Position numbers and translations under genes: made by a program. DNA of 64,000 nt from contig CAVWAP010000009.1 in the NCBI GenBank assembly GCA_963753055.1, forward strand, positions 1 through 64,000, read 5' to 3'. Positions 41,352 to 50,114 of the stretch are shown here, one piece after another (positions within the stretch are counted from its first letter, which is position 1; each line of letters begins with the position of its first letter). The notes under the pieces are model-generated. The model did no database searches. It was not told where the DNA came from and saw only the letters and a list, made by a program, of their open reading frames with translations. This stretch comes from JAUWGC01 sp963753055. GTDB lineage: Bacteria > Bacteroidota > Bacteroidia > Bacteroidales > B18-G4.

Positions 41352-42194
41352 ATGAGGGTCTTTTATAAAATAGCACCATTAAGGTCATATCTTGATAGAA
41401 AGGCTGATGATGGGAAGTCTGTAGGTTTTGTACCAACCATGGGTGCATTGCATGAGGCACACCTGTCATTGATAGAATATTCTGCTAATGACAATGACAT
41501 CACCACAGCCAGCATATTTGTTAACCCGAAGCAATTTAATAATCCTGCAGACCTGGAACATTATCCCAGGATGCTGGACAAGGACCTTAAATTACTTCAA
41601 GAGAAAGGATGTGATGTAGTATTTGCTCCTTCGGTTGAGGAAATGTACCCGGAACCTGTATTAAAGGAATACGATTTCGGGCAGCTGGATAAGGTGATGG
41701 AAGGAAAGTTCAGGCCAGGGCACTTCAATGGTGTCGCCATTGTCGTAAAAAGGCTCTTTGATATAATAAAGCCGGATAAAGCTTATTTCGGGAAAAAGGA
41801 CTTCCAGCAATTAACGATTATCCAGGAACTGGTACGTATAGAAAAATTACCAATTGAAATCATCCCCTGTCCTACTTTACGAGAGCCTGATGGCCTTGCC
41901 ATGAGCTCCCGCAACATCCGTTTGACAGAATCACAACGTGCCGTGGCGGCAGGAATATACGCGACACTTCAGGATGTTAAAAAAGAGCTAAATCATAAGT
42001 CGATTGATGATATCAATAAACTTGTCAGTGATCGCATCAGCAGCATTCCTGAGATGAAGCTGGAGTATTTCGAAATTGTCGATTCTCATACTCTCATGCC
42101 AATATCTTCAAAACAAGATTGTCACCAATGTATTGCTTGTATTGCGGTATATCTTGGGGAAATACGTTTGATCGACAATATGATGTTAAATTGA
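41352..42194 (+). CDS. panC: Pantoate-beta-alanine ligase
   Basis: Makes pantothenate from pantoate and beta-alanine with ATP (coenzyme A pathway, cytoplasm). 280 residues, the normal length. Motifs in order: 'GFVPTMGALHEAHLSLI' (nucleotide-binding HxxH), 'FVNPKQFNNPADLEHYP', 'GHFNGVAIVVKRLFDI', 'AYFGKKDFQQL' and 'MSSRNIRL'. The HxGH glycine is replaced by alanine ('HEAH'), a small deviation. panD follows 23 bases later, giving substrate and product enzymes in one operon. Confidence 0.96.
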   Translation: MRVFYKIAPLRSYLDRKADDGKSVGFVPTMGALHEAHLSLIEYSANDNDITTASIFVNPKQFNNPADLEHYPRMLDKDLKLLQEKGCDVVFAPSVEEMYPEPVLKEYDFGQLDKVMEGKFRPGHFNGVAIVVKRLFDIIKPDKAYFGKKDFQQLTIIQELVRIEKLPIEIIPCPTLREPDGLAMSSRNIRLTESQRAVAAGIYATLQDVKKELNHKSIDDINKLVSDRISSIPEMKLEYFEIVDSHTLMPISSKQDCHQCIACIAVYLGEIRLIDNMMLN

Positions 42195-42217
42195 TTTTTT
42201 TGTAATTTTGCACAGCT

Positions 42218-42565
42218 ATGCAAATAGAAATACTTAAATCCAAGATACACAGGGCAAGCATTACGGATGCTGACCTGCATTATGTTGGCAGTCTGACCAT
42301 TGACGAAGACCTGATGGATGCGGCCAACCTGATTGAAAACGAAAGGGTTCATGTTTATAACATTAACAATAGTGAGCGTCTGGATACCTATGTGATAAAA
42401 GGTCATCGGGGTTCAGGCACCATAGGCTTAAATGGTGCGGCTGCCCGAAAAGCTGCGATTGGAGACCTGGTCATAATTGTATCTTACGCAACGATGGATT
42501 TTGAGCAGGCAAAGCAATTCAAACCCACCATTATTTTCCCGGACAAAAACAATAAACTGAAGTAG
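42218..42565 (+). CDS. panD: Aspartate 1-decarboxylase
   Basis: Makes beta-alanine from aspartate, the partner substrate for PanC. 115 residues. The self-cleavage site Gly24-Ser25 is in 'HYVGSLTIDEDLMDAA'; cleavage turns Ser25 into the catalytic pyruvoyl group. 'HVYNINNSERLDTYVIKG' and 'GTIGLNGAAAR' are the other conserved blocks. A TAATTTTG box at 42203-42210 could be a weak internal promoter but lies very close to the ATG. The next gene starts five bases after the stop. Confidence 0.96.
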   Translation: MQIEILKSKIHRASITDADLHYVGSLTIDEDLMDAANLIENERVHVYNINNSERLDTYVIKGHRGSGTIGLNGAAARKAAIGDLVIIVSYATMDFEQAKQFKPTIIFPDKNNKLK

Positions 42566-42569
42566 TTTT

Positions 42570-43616
42570 TTGAAGAAGAAAATCATATCCGTAATTAATT
42601 ATCTGTTTTTCTTGCTGATAGGGGTTCTTTTCCTCTGGCTTGCATTCAGAAGAGTTGACCTGCATCATGTTTGGATGGAGATCAAAAATGCAGATTATTT
42701 CTATATCGGACTGGCAATTATTGCTGCAATTATTTCACACATATTCAGAGCCTTGAGATGGAATATCTTAATTAACAATCTGGGCTATAAAACCAAAACA
42801 AGTACAACTTTTTATGCTGTCATGATTGGGTATCTGGCCAATGCTGCTGTACCGCGCCTGGGTGAGGTCTCCCGTTGTGGAGTGTTAAGCAAGAAAGACA
42901 AAATACCCTTTGCATCCTTGTTTGGTACTGTCATTGCTGAAAGGATCTTTGATATGATTGTTTTATTAACCATCATATTGCTTGTGATCCTTTTGCAATT
43001 CAGGCTGGTGGGGGGATTCATCGACAATAATGTCATCGAACCGCTGTCTTCCAATTTAGAAAGCAACTTAATTCCACTACTGATCATCCTTACAATAGGC
43101 GTACTGATCATTGTTGGTATCATCCTGCTTGTTCGCACGAAAAAGGAACGCCTGATGAAAATACCAATGCTGGCAAAGTTCAGTTCCTTTTCTAAAGATA
43201 TTGTTGAAGGCATTAAGACAATCAAGAACATCAAGCGCAGGTTTGCTTTTATCTTATATACACTCATCATTTGGACAATGTATTCCTGCATGGTTTATTT
43301 TCCTTTCTTTGCCTTGAAAAACACATCGGGGCTGGACTTTGGAGATGCTGTTACAGTAATGTCGATAGGTAGCCTTGGTATTGTGGCACCTGTACCCGGT
43401 GGAATCGGTACCTATCACTTCATCACCAAGGCAACATTATTTGAACTTTATGGGGTCAACCCTGACGCAGCAACATCTTATGCTACCATAACCCATGCTG
43501 CACAAACGATCATGATCCTCCTGGTGGGGGCGCTGTCATTTTTATTGATAATTTTACAAAAAAGGAGAAACGGAGATGGAAATGCTGAACTACATCAAGT
43601 CGAAGATAATCAGTGA
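42570..43616 (+). CDS. Lysylphosphatidylglycerol synthase-like transmembrane protein (YbhN/AglD type)
   Basis: 348 residues with about eight membrane helices and the UPF0104/LPG-synthase-TM signatures: 'ALRWNILINNLGYK', 'GYLANAAVPRLGEVSRCGVL' and 'GSLGIVAPVPGGIGTYHF'. Only the membrane domain is present; the soluble aminoacyl-transfer domain of MprF is absent, so it is not a lysyl-PG synthase. Relatives act in lipid flipping or lipid-linked sugar transfer. The start codon is TTG, five bases after panD's stop; no ATG lies nearby. It overlaps rfaE2 by 41 bases. Confidence 0.88.
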   Translation: MKKKIISVINYLFFLLIGVLFLWLAFRRVDLHHVWMEIKNADYFYIGLAIIAAIISHIFRALRWNILINNLGYKTKTSTTFYAVMIGYLANAAVPRLGEVSRCGVLSKKDKIPFASLFGTVIAERIFDMIVLLTIILLVILLQFRLVGGFIDNNVIEPLSSNLESNLIPLLIILTIGVLIIVGIILLVRTKKERLMKIPMLAKFSSFSKDIVEGIKTIKNIKRRFAFILYTLIIWTMYSCMVYFPFFALKNTSGLDFGDAVTVMSIGSLGIVAPVPGGIGTYHFITKATLFELYGVNPDAATSYATITHAAQTIMILLVGALSFLLIILQKRRNGDGNAELHQVEDNQ

Positions 43617-44070
43617 TATATCCCAAATAGATCGTCAGATCGCTGTCTGGAAATTTTTAAGTCATAAGATTGTATTTACTAACGGTTGCTTTGACATCCT
43701 TCACCGTGGCCATATTGATTACCTGGCCAGAGCAGCTGATGAAGGAGATATTCTTGTCGTGGGACTTAACACTGACAATTCAGTCAGGAAGATTAAAGGA
43801 GATAACCGGCCTGTCAATGACGAAGAAACCAGGGCAACGGTACTGGGAGCACTGGGATTTGTCGATGCCATATTCCTTTTTGATGAAGAGACCCCCTATG
43901 AACTAATCAAGCGAGTTCAGCCTGACGTACTGGTCAAAGGTGCTGATTATAAGGCTGAAGAGATTGTTGGATATGATATTGTCACAAGTAAAGGAGGAGA
44001 AATAAAAACCATCAAGCTGCTTGAGGGATTCAGCACTACAGGCCTGATTGATCAAATAAAATCCCTTTAA
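43576..44070 (+). CDS. rfaE2: D-glycero-beta-D-manno-heptose 1-phosphate adenylyltransferase
   Basis: 164 residues; makes ADP-heptose for the lipopolysaccharide core. The nucleotidyltransferase signature is 'FTNGCFDILHRGHIDYL' (HxGH, about residues 37-50), followed by 'VGLNTDNSVRKIKG' and 'VKGADYKAEEIVG'. It is the stand-alone C-terminal half of E. coli HldE; the kinase half must be encoded elsewhere. A Shine-Dalgarno AAAGGAG at 43561-43567 fixes the ATG at 43576 inside the upstream gene. The stop overlaps radA's ATG by one base (TAATG). Confidence 0.93.
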   Translation: MEMLNYIKSKIISDISQIDRQIAVWKFLSHKIVFTNGCFDILHRGHIDYLARAADEGDILVVGLNTDNSVRKIKGDNRPVNDEETRATVLGALGFVDAIFLFDEETPYELIKRVQPDVLVKGADYKAEEIVGYDIVTSKGGEIKTIKLLEGFSTTGLIDQIKSL

Positions 44071-45437
44071 TGGCCAAGACAAAAACCACTTATTATTGTC
44101 AGAACTGCGGTGCCCAATCACCTAAGTGGATTGGCCGCTGTCCTGCTTGTAATGAATGGAACACCTATGTTGAAGAAATAGTACAGCGAGACAAGAAAGA
44201 CTCTACTCCTATCCCTGGTTCCACAGGAAGAGCTGCCACACCCACGCCAATAAACGAGATCAGCACAGGAAATGAGTTCAGGATAGATACAGGAAACCAG
44301 GAGTTGAACAGGGTCCTGGGTGGAGGTCTGATCCCCGGCTCATTGGTCTTACTCGGGGGAGATCCGGGTATCGGGAAAAGTACATTGATGCTTCAGGTTG
44401 CCCTGCAATTCAAAAAAGCTAAGATCCTGTACGTCACAGGAGAAGAAAGCGAACAGCAGATTAAGATGAGGGCAGAACGTATTGGGGAAGTCAATCCCGA
44501 TTGCTATATCCTAACTGAGACTTCAACCCAGGCAATCTTCCAGCATATTGAAAAGATTATTCCTGATATGCTGGTGATTGATTCCATCCAAACCCTGCAT
44601 ACTGATATCATTGATTCATCTGCCGGGAGCATCTCACAGATCCGCGAGTGTGCAGCAGAGATGCAACGATACGCGAAACTTACCAACACACCTGTTTTTC
44701 TGATTGGGCATATAACCAAAGATGGTATGCTTGCCGGGCCAAAGGTTTTGGAACATATGGTTGATACGGTTTTGCAATTTGAAGGCGACAGGCACCATGG
44801 CTACCGTATCCTTCGTGCAGCAAAGAACAGGTTTGGCTCTACCGCAGAACTTGGTATTTATGAAATGACAGGCCTTGGATTAAGAGAGGTAAGCAACCCG
44901 TCTGAAATACTTATTTCGCAACGGGATGAGCAAGTCAGTGGAGTAGCTATCGCAGCCATGGTGGAAGGCATGCGCCCTATGCTAATAGAGACGCAGGCCC
45001 TGGTAAGCACAGCGGCTTACGGAACACCTCAGAGGTCGACAACAGGATTCGACGTCAGGCGCCTGAATATGCTGCTGGCTGTTCTTGAAAAAAGAAGTGG
45101 CTTCCGGCTTGGGACAAAAGATGTATTCCTAAATATCGCCGGGGGAATCAGGGTTGATGACCCAGCTATCGACCTGGCAGTGATCAGCTCTATCCTTTCA
45201 TCCAGCGAAGACACGCCCATCGAGAACAAAGTATGCTTTGCCGGCGAAATTGGTCTCTCAGGAGAGATAAGGGCAGTGAACAAGATCGACCAGCGTATTG
45301 CTGAAGCCGATAAGCTGGGTTTCGACAAGATCTATATATCCGGATTCAATAAAAAAGGATACCAACCCGGGGACTACCATATTGAGATTGTACCAGTCAG
45401 GAAAGTAGAAGAATTATTTTCACTTCTATTTGGATGA
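44070..45437 (+). CDS. radA: DNA repair protein RadA (Sms)
   Basis: 455 residues; a RecA-like ATPase that promotes branch migration during recombination. In order: C4 zinc finger 'CQNCGAQSPKWIGRCPAC' (residues 10-27), Walker A 'GGDPGIGKSTLM' (about 91-102), Walker B in 'MLVIDSIQTL', the RadA-specific 'KNRFGSTAELGIYEM', and the Lon-protease-like C-terminal domain ('FAGEIGLSGEIRAVNKIDQR') without a catalytic serine pair. Normal length. Last gene of the pan operon; a hairpin/word array separates it from the convergent exonuclease gene. Confidence 0.97.
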   Translation: MAKTKTTYYCQNCGAQSPKWIGRCPACNEWNTYVEEIVQRDKKDSTPIPGSTGRAATPTPINEISTGNEFRIDTGNQELNRVLGGGLIPGSLVLLGGDPGIGKSTLMLQVALQFKKAKILYVTGEESEQQIKMRAERIGEVNPDCYILTETSTQAIFQHIEKIIPDMLVIDSIQTLHTDIIDSSAGSISQIRECAAEMQRYAKLTNTPVFLIGHITKDGMLAGPKVLEHMVDTVLQFEGDRHHGYRILRAAKNRFGSTAELGIYEMTGLGLREVSNPSEILISQRDEQVSGVAIAAMVEGMRPMLIETQALVSTAAYGTPQRSTTGFDVRRLNMLLAVLEKRSGFRLGTKDVFLNIAGGIRVDDPAIDLAVISSILSSSEDTPIENKVCFAGEIGLSGEIRAVNKIDQRIAEADKLGFDKIYISGFNKKGYQPGDYHIEIVPVRKVEELFSLLFG

Positions 45438-45440
45438 CAA

Positions 45441-45489
45441 GTGACCTGTAACCTGCCTGCCCCTGTGAAGACAGGGGTGACCTGTGACC
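45441..45489. repeat. Word array with embedded hairpin between convergent genes
   Basis: Copies of GTGACCTG flank the hairpin CCCCTGT-GAAG-ACAGGGG (45460-45477). Compared with 6424-6441 (CCCCTGC-GAAG-GCAGGGG) the pair next to the loop has changed from C-G to T-A on both sides. It lies between radA and xth and might help end transcription, but it has no T-run. Confidence 0.75.
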
Positions 45490-45501
45490 AGAATTTAGGA
45501 T

Positions 45502-46269
45502 TTAAATATCAATCTCCAGCACTATCGGACAGTGATCCGAGTGCTTTGCCTCAGAAAGAATTAATGCACGCTGCATCTTCTTTTTGAGCGACTCCGACAC
45601 CATGTGATAATCGATGCGCCAGCCCAGGTTTCGTGCACGTGCACTGGCCCGGTAACTCCACCAGGTGTAATTATGTGGCCTGTCATCGAAATGACGGAAG
45701 GAATCGACAAAGCCAGAATCAATAAACCCGCTTAGCCATTCCCTTTCTTCAGGTAAGAACCCTGAACTCTTTGCATTACCAACAGGATCATGAATATCGA
45801 TAGGTTTATGACAGATGTTATAATCACCGGAGATGATCAAGTTCGGCCGGGTTTTTTTCAGCTCGTCAATATAATTTTGAAAATCTGAGAGCCATTGCAT
45901 CTTGAATGCCTGCCTGACTTCCCCACTTGATCCTGAAGGATGATAAACACTGATCACTGAGATATCTCCATAATCAGCCCTGATCAGCCTGCCTTCATCA
46001 TCATAAGCGGGCATGTCCATTCCATATACAACCTGGTCTGGCTCTTGCCTGGTCAGCAAGGCTACTCCACTGTATCCTTTTTTCATGGCAGAGAACCAAT
46101 AATTAGTGAAGCCTGCTTCCTCAAATTCAAAGAGTGGGATCTGATCCTGGTTGGCTTTGATTTCCTGCAGGCAAATAATATCGGGATTAACTAAATTAAT
46201 CCAATCCATCAGGCCCTTTTTCAAGGCTGACCTGATGCCATTTACGTTGTACGAGATTATTTTTTTCAT
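45502..46269 (-). CDS. xth: Exodeoxyribonuclease III
   Basis: 255 residues; an AP endonuclease and 3'-repair exonuclease of base-excision repair. Conserved metal and catalytic motifs are 'SYNVNGIRSALKKG' (Asn7 type), 'DIICLQEIKANQDQIP' (catalytic Glu), 'YHPSGSSGEVRQAFKM', 'GDYNICHKPIDIHDP' (Asp/Asn pair) and 'SDHCPIVLEIDI' (Asp-His end). Full length. It is convergent with radA and stands alone upstream of the ClC channel on the other strand. Confidence 0.96.
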   Translation of the reverse strand: MKKIISYNVNGIRSALKKGLMDWINLVNPDIICLQEIKANQDQIPLFEFEEAGFTNYWFSAMKKGYSGVALLTRQEPDQVVYGMDMPAYDDEGRLIRADYGDISVISVYHPSGSSGEVRQAFKMQWLSDFQNYIDELKKTRPNLIISGDYNICHKPIDIHDPVGNAKSSGFLPEEREWLSGFIDSGFVDSFRHFDDRPHNYTWWSYRASARARNLGWRIDYHMVSESLKKKMQRALILSEAKHSDHCPIVLEIDI

Positions 46270-46379
46270 TCTTCTTTAATCAATTAATCAAAAACACGCT
46301 AAGATAATAAAGAATATACCATGCTTGCATTATGAAAAAATGAAAATTGCATTAACTTCGCAACTGTTTCCAAATCATA

Positions 46380-48155
46380 ATGAACACCCCAAAATTATTA
46401 GACCGGTTTCTAATGTGGCGTGTGAAGCACATCAGTGACAAGTACTTCATGATGATCCTTGCCGTCGTTATTGGCTTCCTCGCAGGAATCGGTGCAGTCA
46501 TTATCAAAAATGGTGTGCGCTTAATCCGGGAGTTGCTGACCGGCGACCTGGTCGGGGATTACGAGCATTACTTATATTTCGTTTACCCTACTGTAGGCAT
46601 CCTCATCACCGTTCTCATCATAAAATTTGTGGTTAAGCAACACGTCGGGCATGGTATTCCAAGCGTCTTGTACGCAATATCCAAGACACATGGTTACATA
46701 AAACGGCATAATATTATTTCATCCATCTTTACCAGTGTATTCACTGTAGGCTTTGGAGGGTCTGTCGGACTGGAGGGACCAACGGTGGCAACAGGTGCTG
46801 CTATCGGTTCAAATATTGGCAGGATGATGCGGCTGAATTACAAACAGATCACTTTAATGCTGGGTCTGGCCTGTTCAGCAGCCATGGCAGCTATTTTTAA
46901 GTCTCCTATTGCTGCTGTTGTCTTCGCCATCGAAGTGATCATGATAGACCTTACGATGGCGTCAGTTATTCCATTGCTGATAGCCTCTGTAACAGGTGTG
47001 ATGACCTCGTACTTTTTCCTTGGCAATGCTGTTTTGTATCCTTTCCATATTGAAGTAGGCTTTGACCTGGGTGATTTGCCGTATTACATTTTACTTGGTG
47101 TGCTGGGCGGACTGGTTTCAGTATACTTTACGAAGATGTATATCTTAATAGAATCCAGGTTCGCAAAAATCAAATCCTGGCTGATGAGGTGGTTGTTGGG
47201 TTCTACCATCCTAGGTGCCCTGCTTTTCTTCTTCCCTGCACTCTATGGTGAGGGTTATGAAGCTATCAATGCCTGCCTGAGCGGAGACTACAGCATCCTG
47301 TTTGAAGATAGTCTCTTCTATGGCTTCAAGGATATGATGATGATGGTGCTGATCCTTTTGCTGGCGGTGCTGTTCTTTAAAGCCATCGCTACATCAGTCA
47401 CTTTCGGTGCAGGTGGTGTCGGTGGTATCTTTGCCCCAACACTTTTCCTTGGTGCTTTCACCGGTTTATTCTTTGCTAACTTGTTGAATTATTTTGGGTT
47501 GGAGCCTGGCTCAGCAAGTAATTTTGCTTTGGTAGGAATGGGTGGGCTCATCGCGGGTGTTCTCAGTGCACCCCTGACCGGCATCTTCCTGATCGCAGAA
47601 ATTACCAGCGGATATGAGTTGTTTGTGCCTTTGATGATCACTGCCACTATATCCTTTGCCACAACTAAAATATTTGTTAAACATTCTGTATATACCCATC
47701 AGCTGGCAAACAGAGGGGAATTGATCACACACCATAAAGACAAAGCCATCCTGTCTTTGCTCAATGTAAAAGACGTGATAGAAAAGAACTTCATAACAGT
47801 CCATCGTGATGCAACCCTGGGTGATCTGGTCCAGGCCATTTCCAAGTCAACAAGGAACTTATTCCCCGTGATTGATGACGATAATAATTTCCACGGACTG
47901 ATCGTAATGGATGACATTAGGGATATCATCTTCAAACCATACAAATATGATGTTATCAAAGTCCATGAACTGATGTTCATGCCCACAATCCATGTAGATC
48001 CTGATGAGTCGATGGAGAATGTAGTGAAGAAGTTTCAGAAAACCGGCAATTACAATCTTCCTGTAATCAAGGATGGCAAGTACGTCGGCTTTATCTCCAG
48101 GGCCACTGTCTTTTCAGAATACCGTAAAATGCTTCAGGATTTTTCCGATGATTAA
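46380..48155 (+). CDS. ClC-family chloride channel or H+/Cl- exchanger with CBS pair
   Basis: 591 residues. The membrane part (about 1-430) has the ClC anion-filter motifs 'GHGIPSV', 'GGSVGLEGPT' (with the gating glutamate) and 'GGIFAPTLFLG'. Two CBS domains close the protein ('VIEKNFITVHRDATLGDLVQAI', 'VHELMFMPTIHVDPDESME'), which in relatives bind adenine nucleotides and modulate gating. The CBS pair is absent in E. coli ClcA. DUF2784 overlaps its end by eight bases, so the two are coupled. Confidence 0.95.
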   Translation: MNTPKLLDRFLMWRVKHISDKYFMMILAVVIGFLAGIGAVIIKNGVRLIRELLTGDLVGDYEHYLYFVYPTVGILITVLIIKFVVKQHVGHGIPSVLYAISKTHGYIKRHNIISSIFTSVFTVGFGGSVGLEGPTVATGAAIGSNIGRMMRLNYKQITLMLGLACSAAMAAIFKSPIAAVVFAIEVIMIDLTMASVIPLLIASVTGVMTSYFFLGNAVLYPFHIEVGFDLGDLPYYILLGVLGGLVSVYFTKMYILIESRFAKIKSWLMRWLLGSTILGALLFFFPALYGEGYEAINACLSGDYSILFEDSLFYGFKDMMMMVLILLLAVLFFKAIATSVTFGAGGVGGIFAPTLFLGAFTGLFFANLLNYFGLEPGSASNFALVGMGGLIAGVLSAPLTGIFLIAEITSGYELFVPLMITATISFATTKIFVKHSVYTHQLANRGELITHHKDKAILSLLNVKDVIEKNFITVHRDATLGDLVQAISKSTRNLFPVIDDDNNFHGLIVMDDIRDIIFKPYKYDVIKVHELMFMPTIHVDPDESMENVVKKFQKTGNYNLPVIKDGKYVGFISRATVFSEYRKMLQDFSDD

Positions 48156-48537
48156 CCTGTATACATTGCTAGATTATTTTTTTATCGTTTTTCATACATT
48201 GCTGATCCTATTCAATATTTTTGGCTGGATATGGAAAAAAACCAGGAAGCTTAACCTTGTCTTATTGCTGTTAACCGGATTATCATGGACTCTCCTTGGT
48301 ATTTTTTATGGATTTGGCTATTGTCCACTGACCGAGTGGCATTTTAATGTATTGCGGAAGCTGGGGGAGACTAATTTACCTAATTCATATATTAAATACC
48401 TGGTGGACAGGATTTCAGGATGGGACATAAGTGCAAATACAGTGGATTTAGCAACTTTGATAGTTTTTCTAGCTGCCTTATCAATATCAATAATCCTTAA
48501 TTTACAGAAGAATATTCGACCCCATCCGGGGTCGTAA
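48148..48537 (+). CDS. DUF2784 membrane protein with repeat-derived C-terminus
   Basis: 129 residues from the ATG at 48148, overlapping the ClC stop by eight bases; the longer ORF start at 48073 is rejected. Four hydrophobic helices and the family motif 'GFGYCPLTEWHFNVLRKLG' identify DUF2784, an uncharacterised small membrane family. The last eight or so codons ('NIRPHPGS' and stop) are contributed by the inserted MITE-like element beginning at 48511, so the original C-terminus was probably changed by that insertion. Confidence 0.85.
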   Translation: MINLYTLLDYFFIVFHTLLILFNIFGWIWKKTRKLNLVLLLLTGLSWTLLGIFYGFGYCPLTEWHFNVLRKLGETNLPNSYIKYLVDRISGWDISANTVDLATLIVFLAALSISIILNLQKNIRPHPGS

Positions 48538-48688
48538 ATGAGATTTGAATTCTAATTGAATCCATAAATATTCGATGCCTCCGGCATGGTGGTTTTTTAC
48601 GGAAAAGAATGATCCGCGGAGCGGATCAAATATCTGTGGAAAAAAGTACGGAAAACTAATGAACACGACCCCAGAGGGGTCGCATATT
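48511..48688. repeat. 178-base MITE-like element with four hairpins
   Basis: The ends form a 13-base terminal inverted repeat with one mismatch: AATATTCGACCCC (48511-48523) and the complement of AATATGCGACCCC (48676-48688). Hairpins are CGACCCC/GGGGTCG (48517-48534), ATGCC/GGCAT (48575-48587), GATCCGC-gga-GCGGATC (48611-48627) and CGACCCC-aga-GGGGTCG (48666-48682). It encodes no protein; it overlaps the end of the DUF2784 gene. No clear target-site duplication was found. Confidence 0.75.
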
Positions 48689-48699
48689 TCTTAAGACTT

Positions 48700-50085
48700 C
48701 TATTTATGCACTTTCCTTATAAAATCTTCTACTTCAGGTATACCTCCCTGATAGACGAGGTATCCATTATACGGTTCTCGGCGCGTGATCTCATCATTGA
48801 TGGGTGTAAGCATCATTTCTTTCACCCTGGCCGGATCGTCAGTCTGGCCTAGTATCCAGCTTAACTTAACCCATGCAACCTCAGGGAGCATATTCCCTGC
48901 GGGGATGATACCCTTAGCCATCATGTCACGGCCAGTATCATATACAAACATATGCACATAACCCCAGATCGTTTGCAGTGTCATAAACATATGCACACCT
49001 TTGGCATGGGCTCGTTCGATAGCAGGATAAAGCTCCTTATTGACATGCCCAAGGCCTGTTCCAACAATAATAATTCCACGATAACCCGCTTCCACAAGAG
49101 CATCAATGGTATCGGGCTTCATACCGGGATAATAATACAACATGGTAACCTCATCACTGAAGTAAGGCATGATCTTTACGTCCCTGTCCTTTCTTCTGTG
49201 GCTATATGTCTTGTGTATCGGCATGACCTCCTTGCGATTAACCCTTGCCAGCGGCACATCGCCGATGGTACGGAAGGTAGACCGGTATGATGAGTGCATT
49301 TTTCTGACCCTGGTTCCTTTATGTAAAAGTCCAAATTCATCTGATGTGGGACCAAACATGCAAACCATGACCTCGGCGATATCAGCATTCCCTGCAGCAA
49401 ACATAGCGTGCATGAGGTTAAGTGCTGCATCGGAGCTGGGCCTGTCAGATGATCTTTGTGAACCAACAAGAATAATGGGAACTGGTGGATTTTGCACCAT
49501 AAACGTCAGGGCTGCACCGGTATGATGAAGTGTGTCAGTACCATGTCCAATTACTATCCCGTCAATTCCTTTCTCAATCTCCTTGCCAATGGCCTTAGCC
49601 AGGGTCATGTATTGTTGCGGGCCCATATTCTCACTAAAAACTGCAAATACTTTTTCAGTATCCAGGTTACAGATATCTGCCAGCTCGGGCACTGCCCCAT
49701 ATAGTTCACCAGGGGTAAAGGCTGGTATTACTGCACCAGTTCTGTAATCGAGGCGGGATGCGATGGTGCCGCCTGTACCAAACAACTTGATATTAGGCAG
49801 GCCTGGTGTGACAGGAAATGCTTTTTCCGGTATTTTATATACCGCCTTCTTATATCCTGTTTCTTTCATGTCCAGGATGGTCCTGATATCTATACCAACA
49901 TTATAACCTGTTGGTATCTTCAACACTATATGCTGATCATCATCATTCTCTGACCTGGGCAGGATGGTACCAGTAAAGCTCCCACGTGAAGTGTTGATCA
50001 GGGCCTGTCCCCATACGCGGGCTTGAAACTTCTTTAAGATCTTTAAAGCATCTCCTTTATAACCCTGGAAAAAATCGTCCGTCAT
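48700..50085 (-). CDS. gatD: Glu-tRNA(Gln) amidotransferase subunit D (asparaginase-like)
   Basis: 461 residues. An N-terminal small beta domain (about 20-90) typical of GatD precedes an asparaginase core: 'IKLFGTGGTIASRLDYRTGAV' carries the nucleophile threonine, 'GIVIGHGTDTLHHTGAAL' the second Thr-Asp pair and 'VPIILVGSQRSSDRPSSDAA' the next conserved block. GatD frees ammonia from glutamine for GatE, which amidates Glu-tRNA(Gln). The extra N-terminal domain and adjacent gatE rule out a plain asparaginase. The enzyme pair is characteristic of archaea; it follows gatE after 29 bases. Confidence 0.9.
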   Translation of the reverse strand: MTDDFFQGYKGDALKILKKFQARVWGQALINTSRGSFTGTILPRSENDDDQHIVLKIPTGYNVGIDIRTILDMKETGYKKAVYKIPEKAFPVTPGLPNIKLFGTGGTIASRLDYRTGAVIPAFTPGELYGAVPELADICNLDTEKVFAVFSENMGPQQYMTLAKAIGKEIEKGIDGIVIGHGTDTLHHTGAALTFMVQNPPVPIILVGSQRSSDRPSSDAALNLMHAMFAAGNADIAEVMVCMFGPTSDEFGLLHKGTRVRKMHSSYRSTFRTIGDVPLARVNRKEVMPIHKTYSHRRKDRDVKIMPYFSDEVTMLYYYPGMKPDTIDALVEAGYRGIIIVGTGLGHVNKELYPAIERAHAKGVHMFMTLQTIWGYVHMFVYDTGRDMMAKGIIPAGNMLPEVAWVKLSWILGQTDDPARVKEMMLTPINDEITRREPYNGYLVYQGGIPEVEDFIRKVHK

Positions 50086-50114
50086 GGATATTTTCTTTTC
50101 TATTTTATAAATAA

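Noticed and set aside
48700..50085. L-asparaginase
   Set aside because: The extra N-terminal beta domain and the adjacent gatE gene identify it as GatD.
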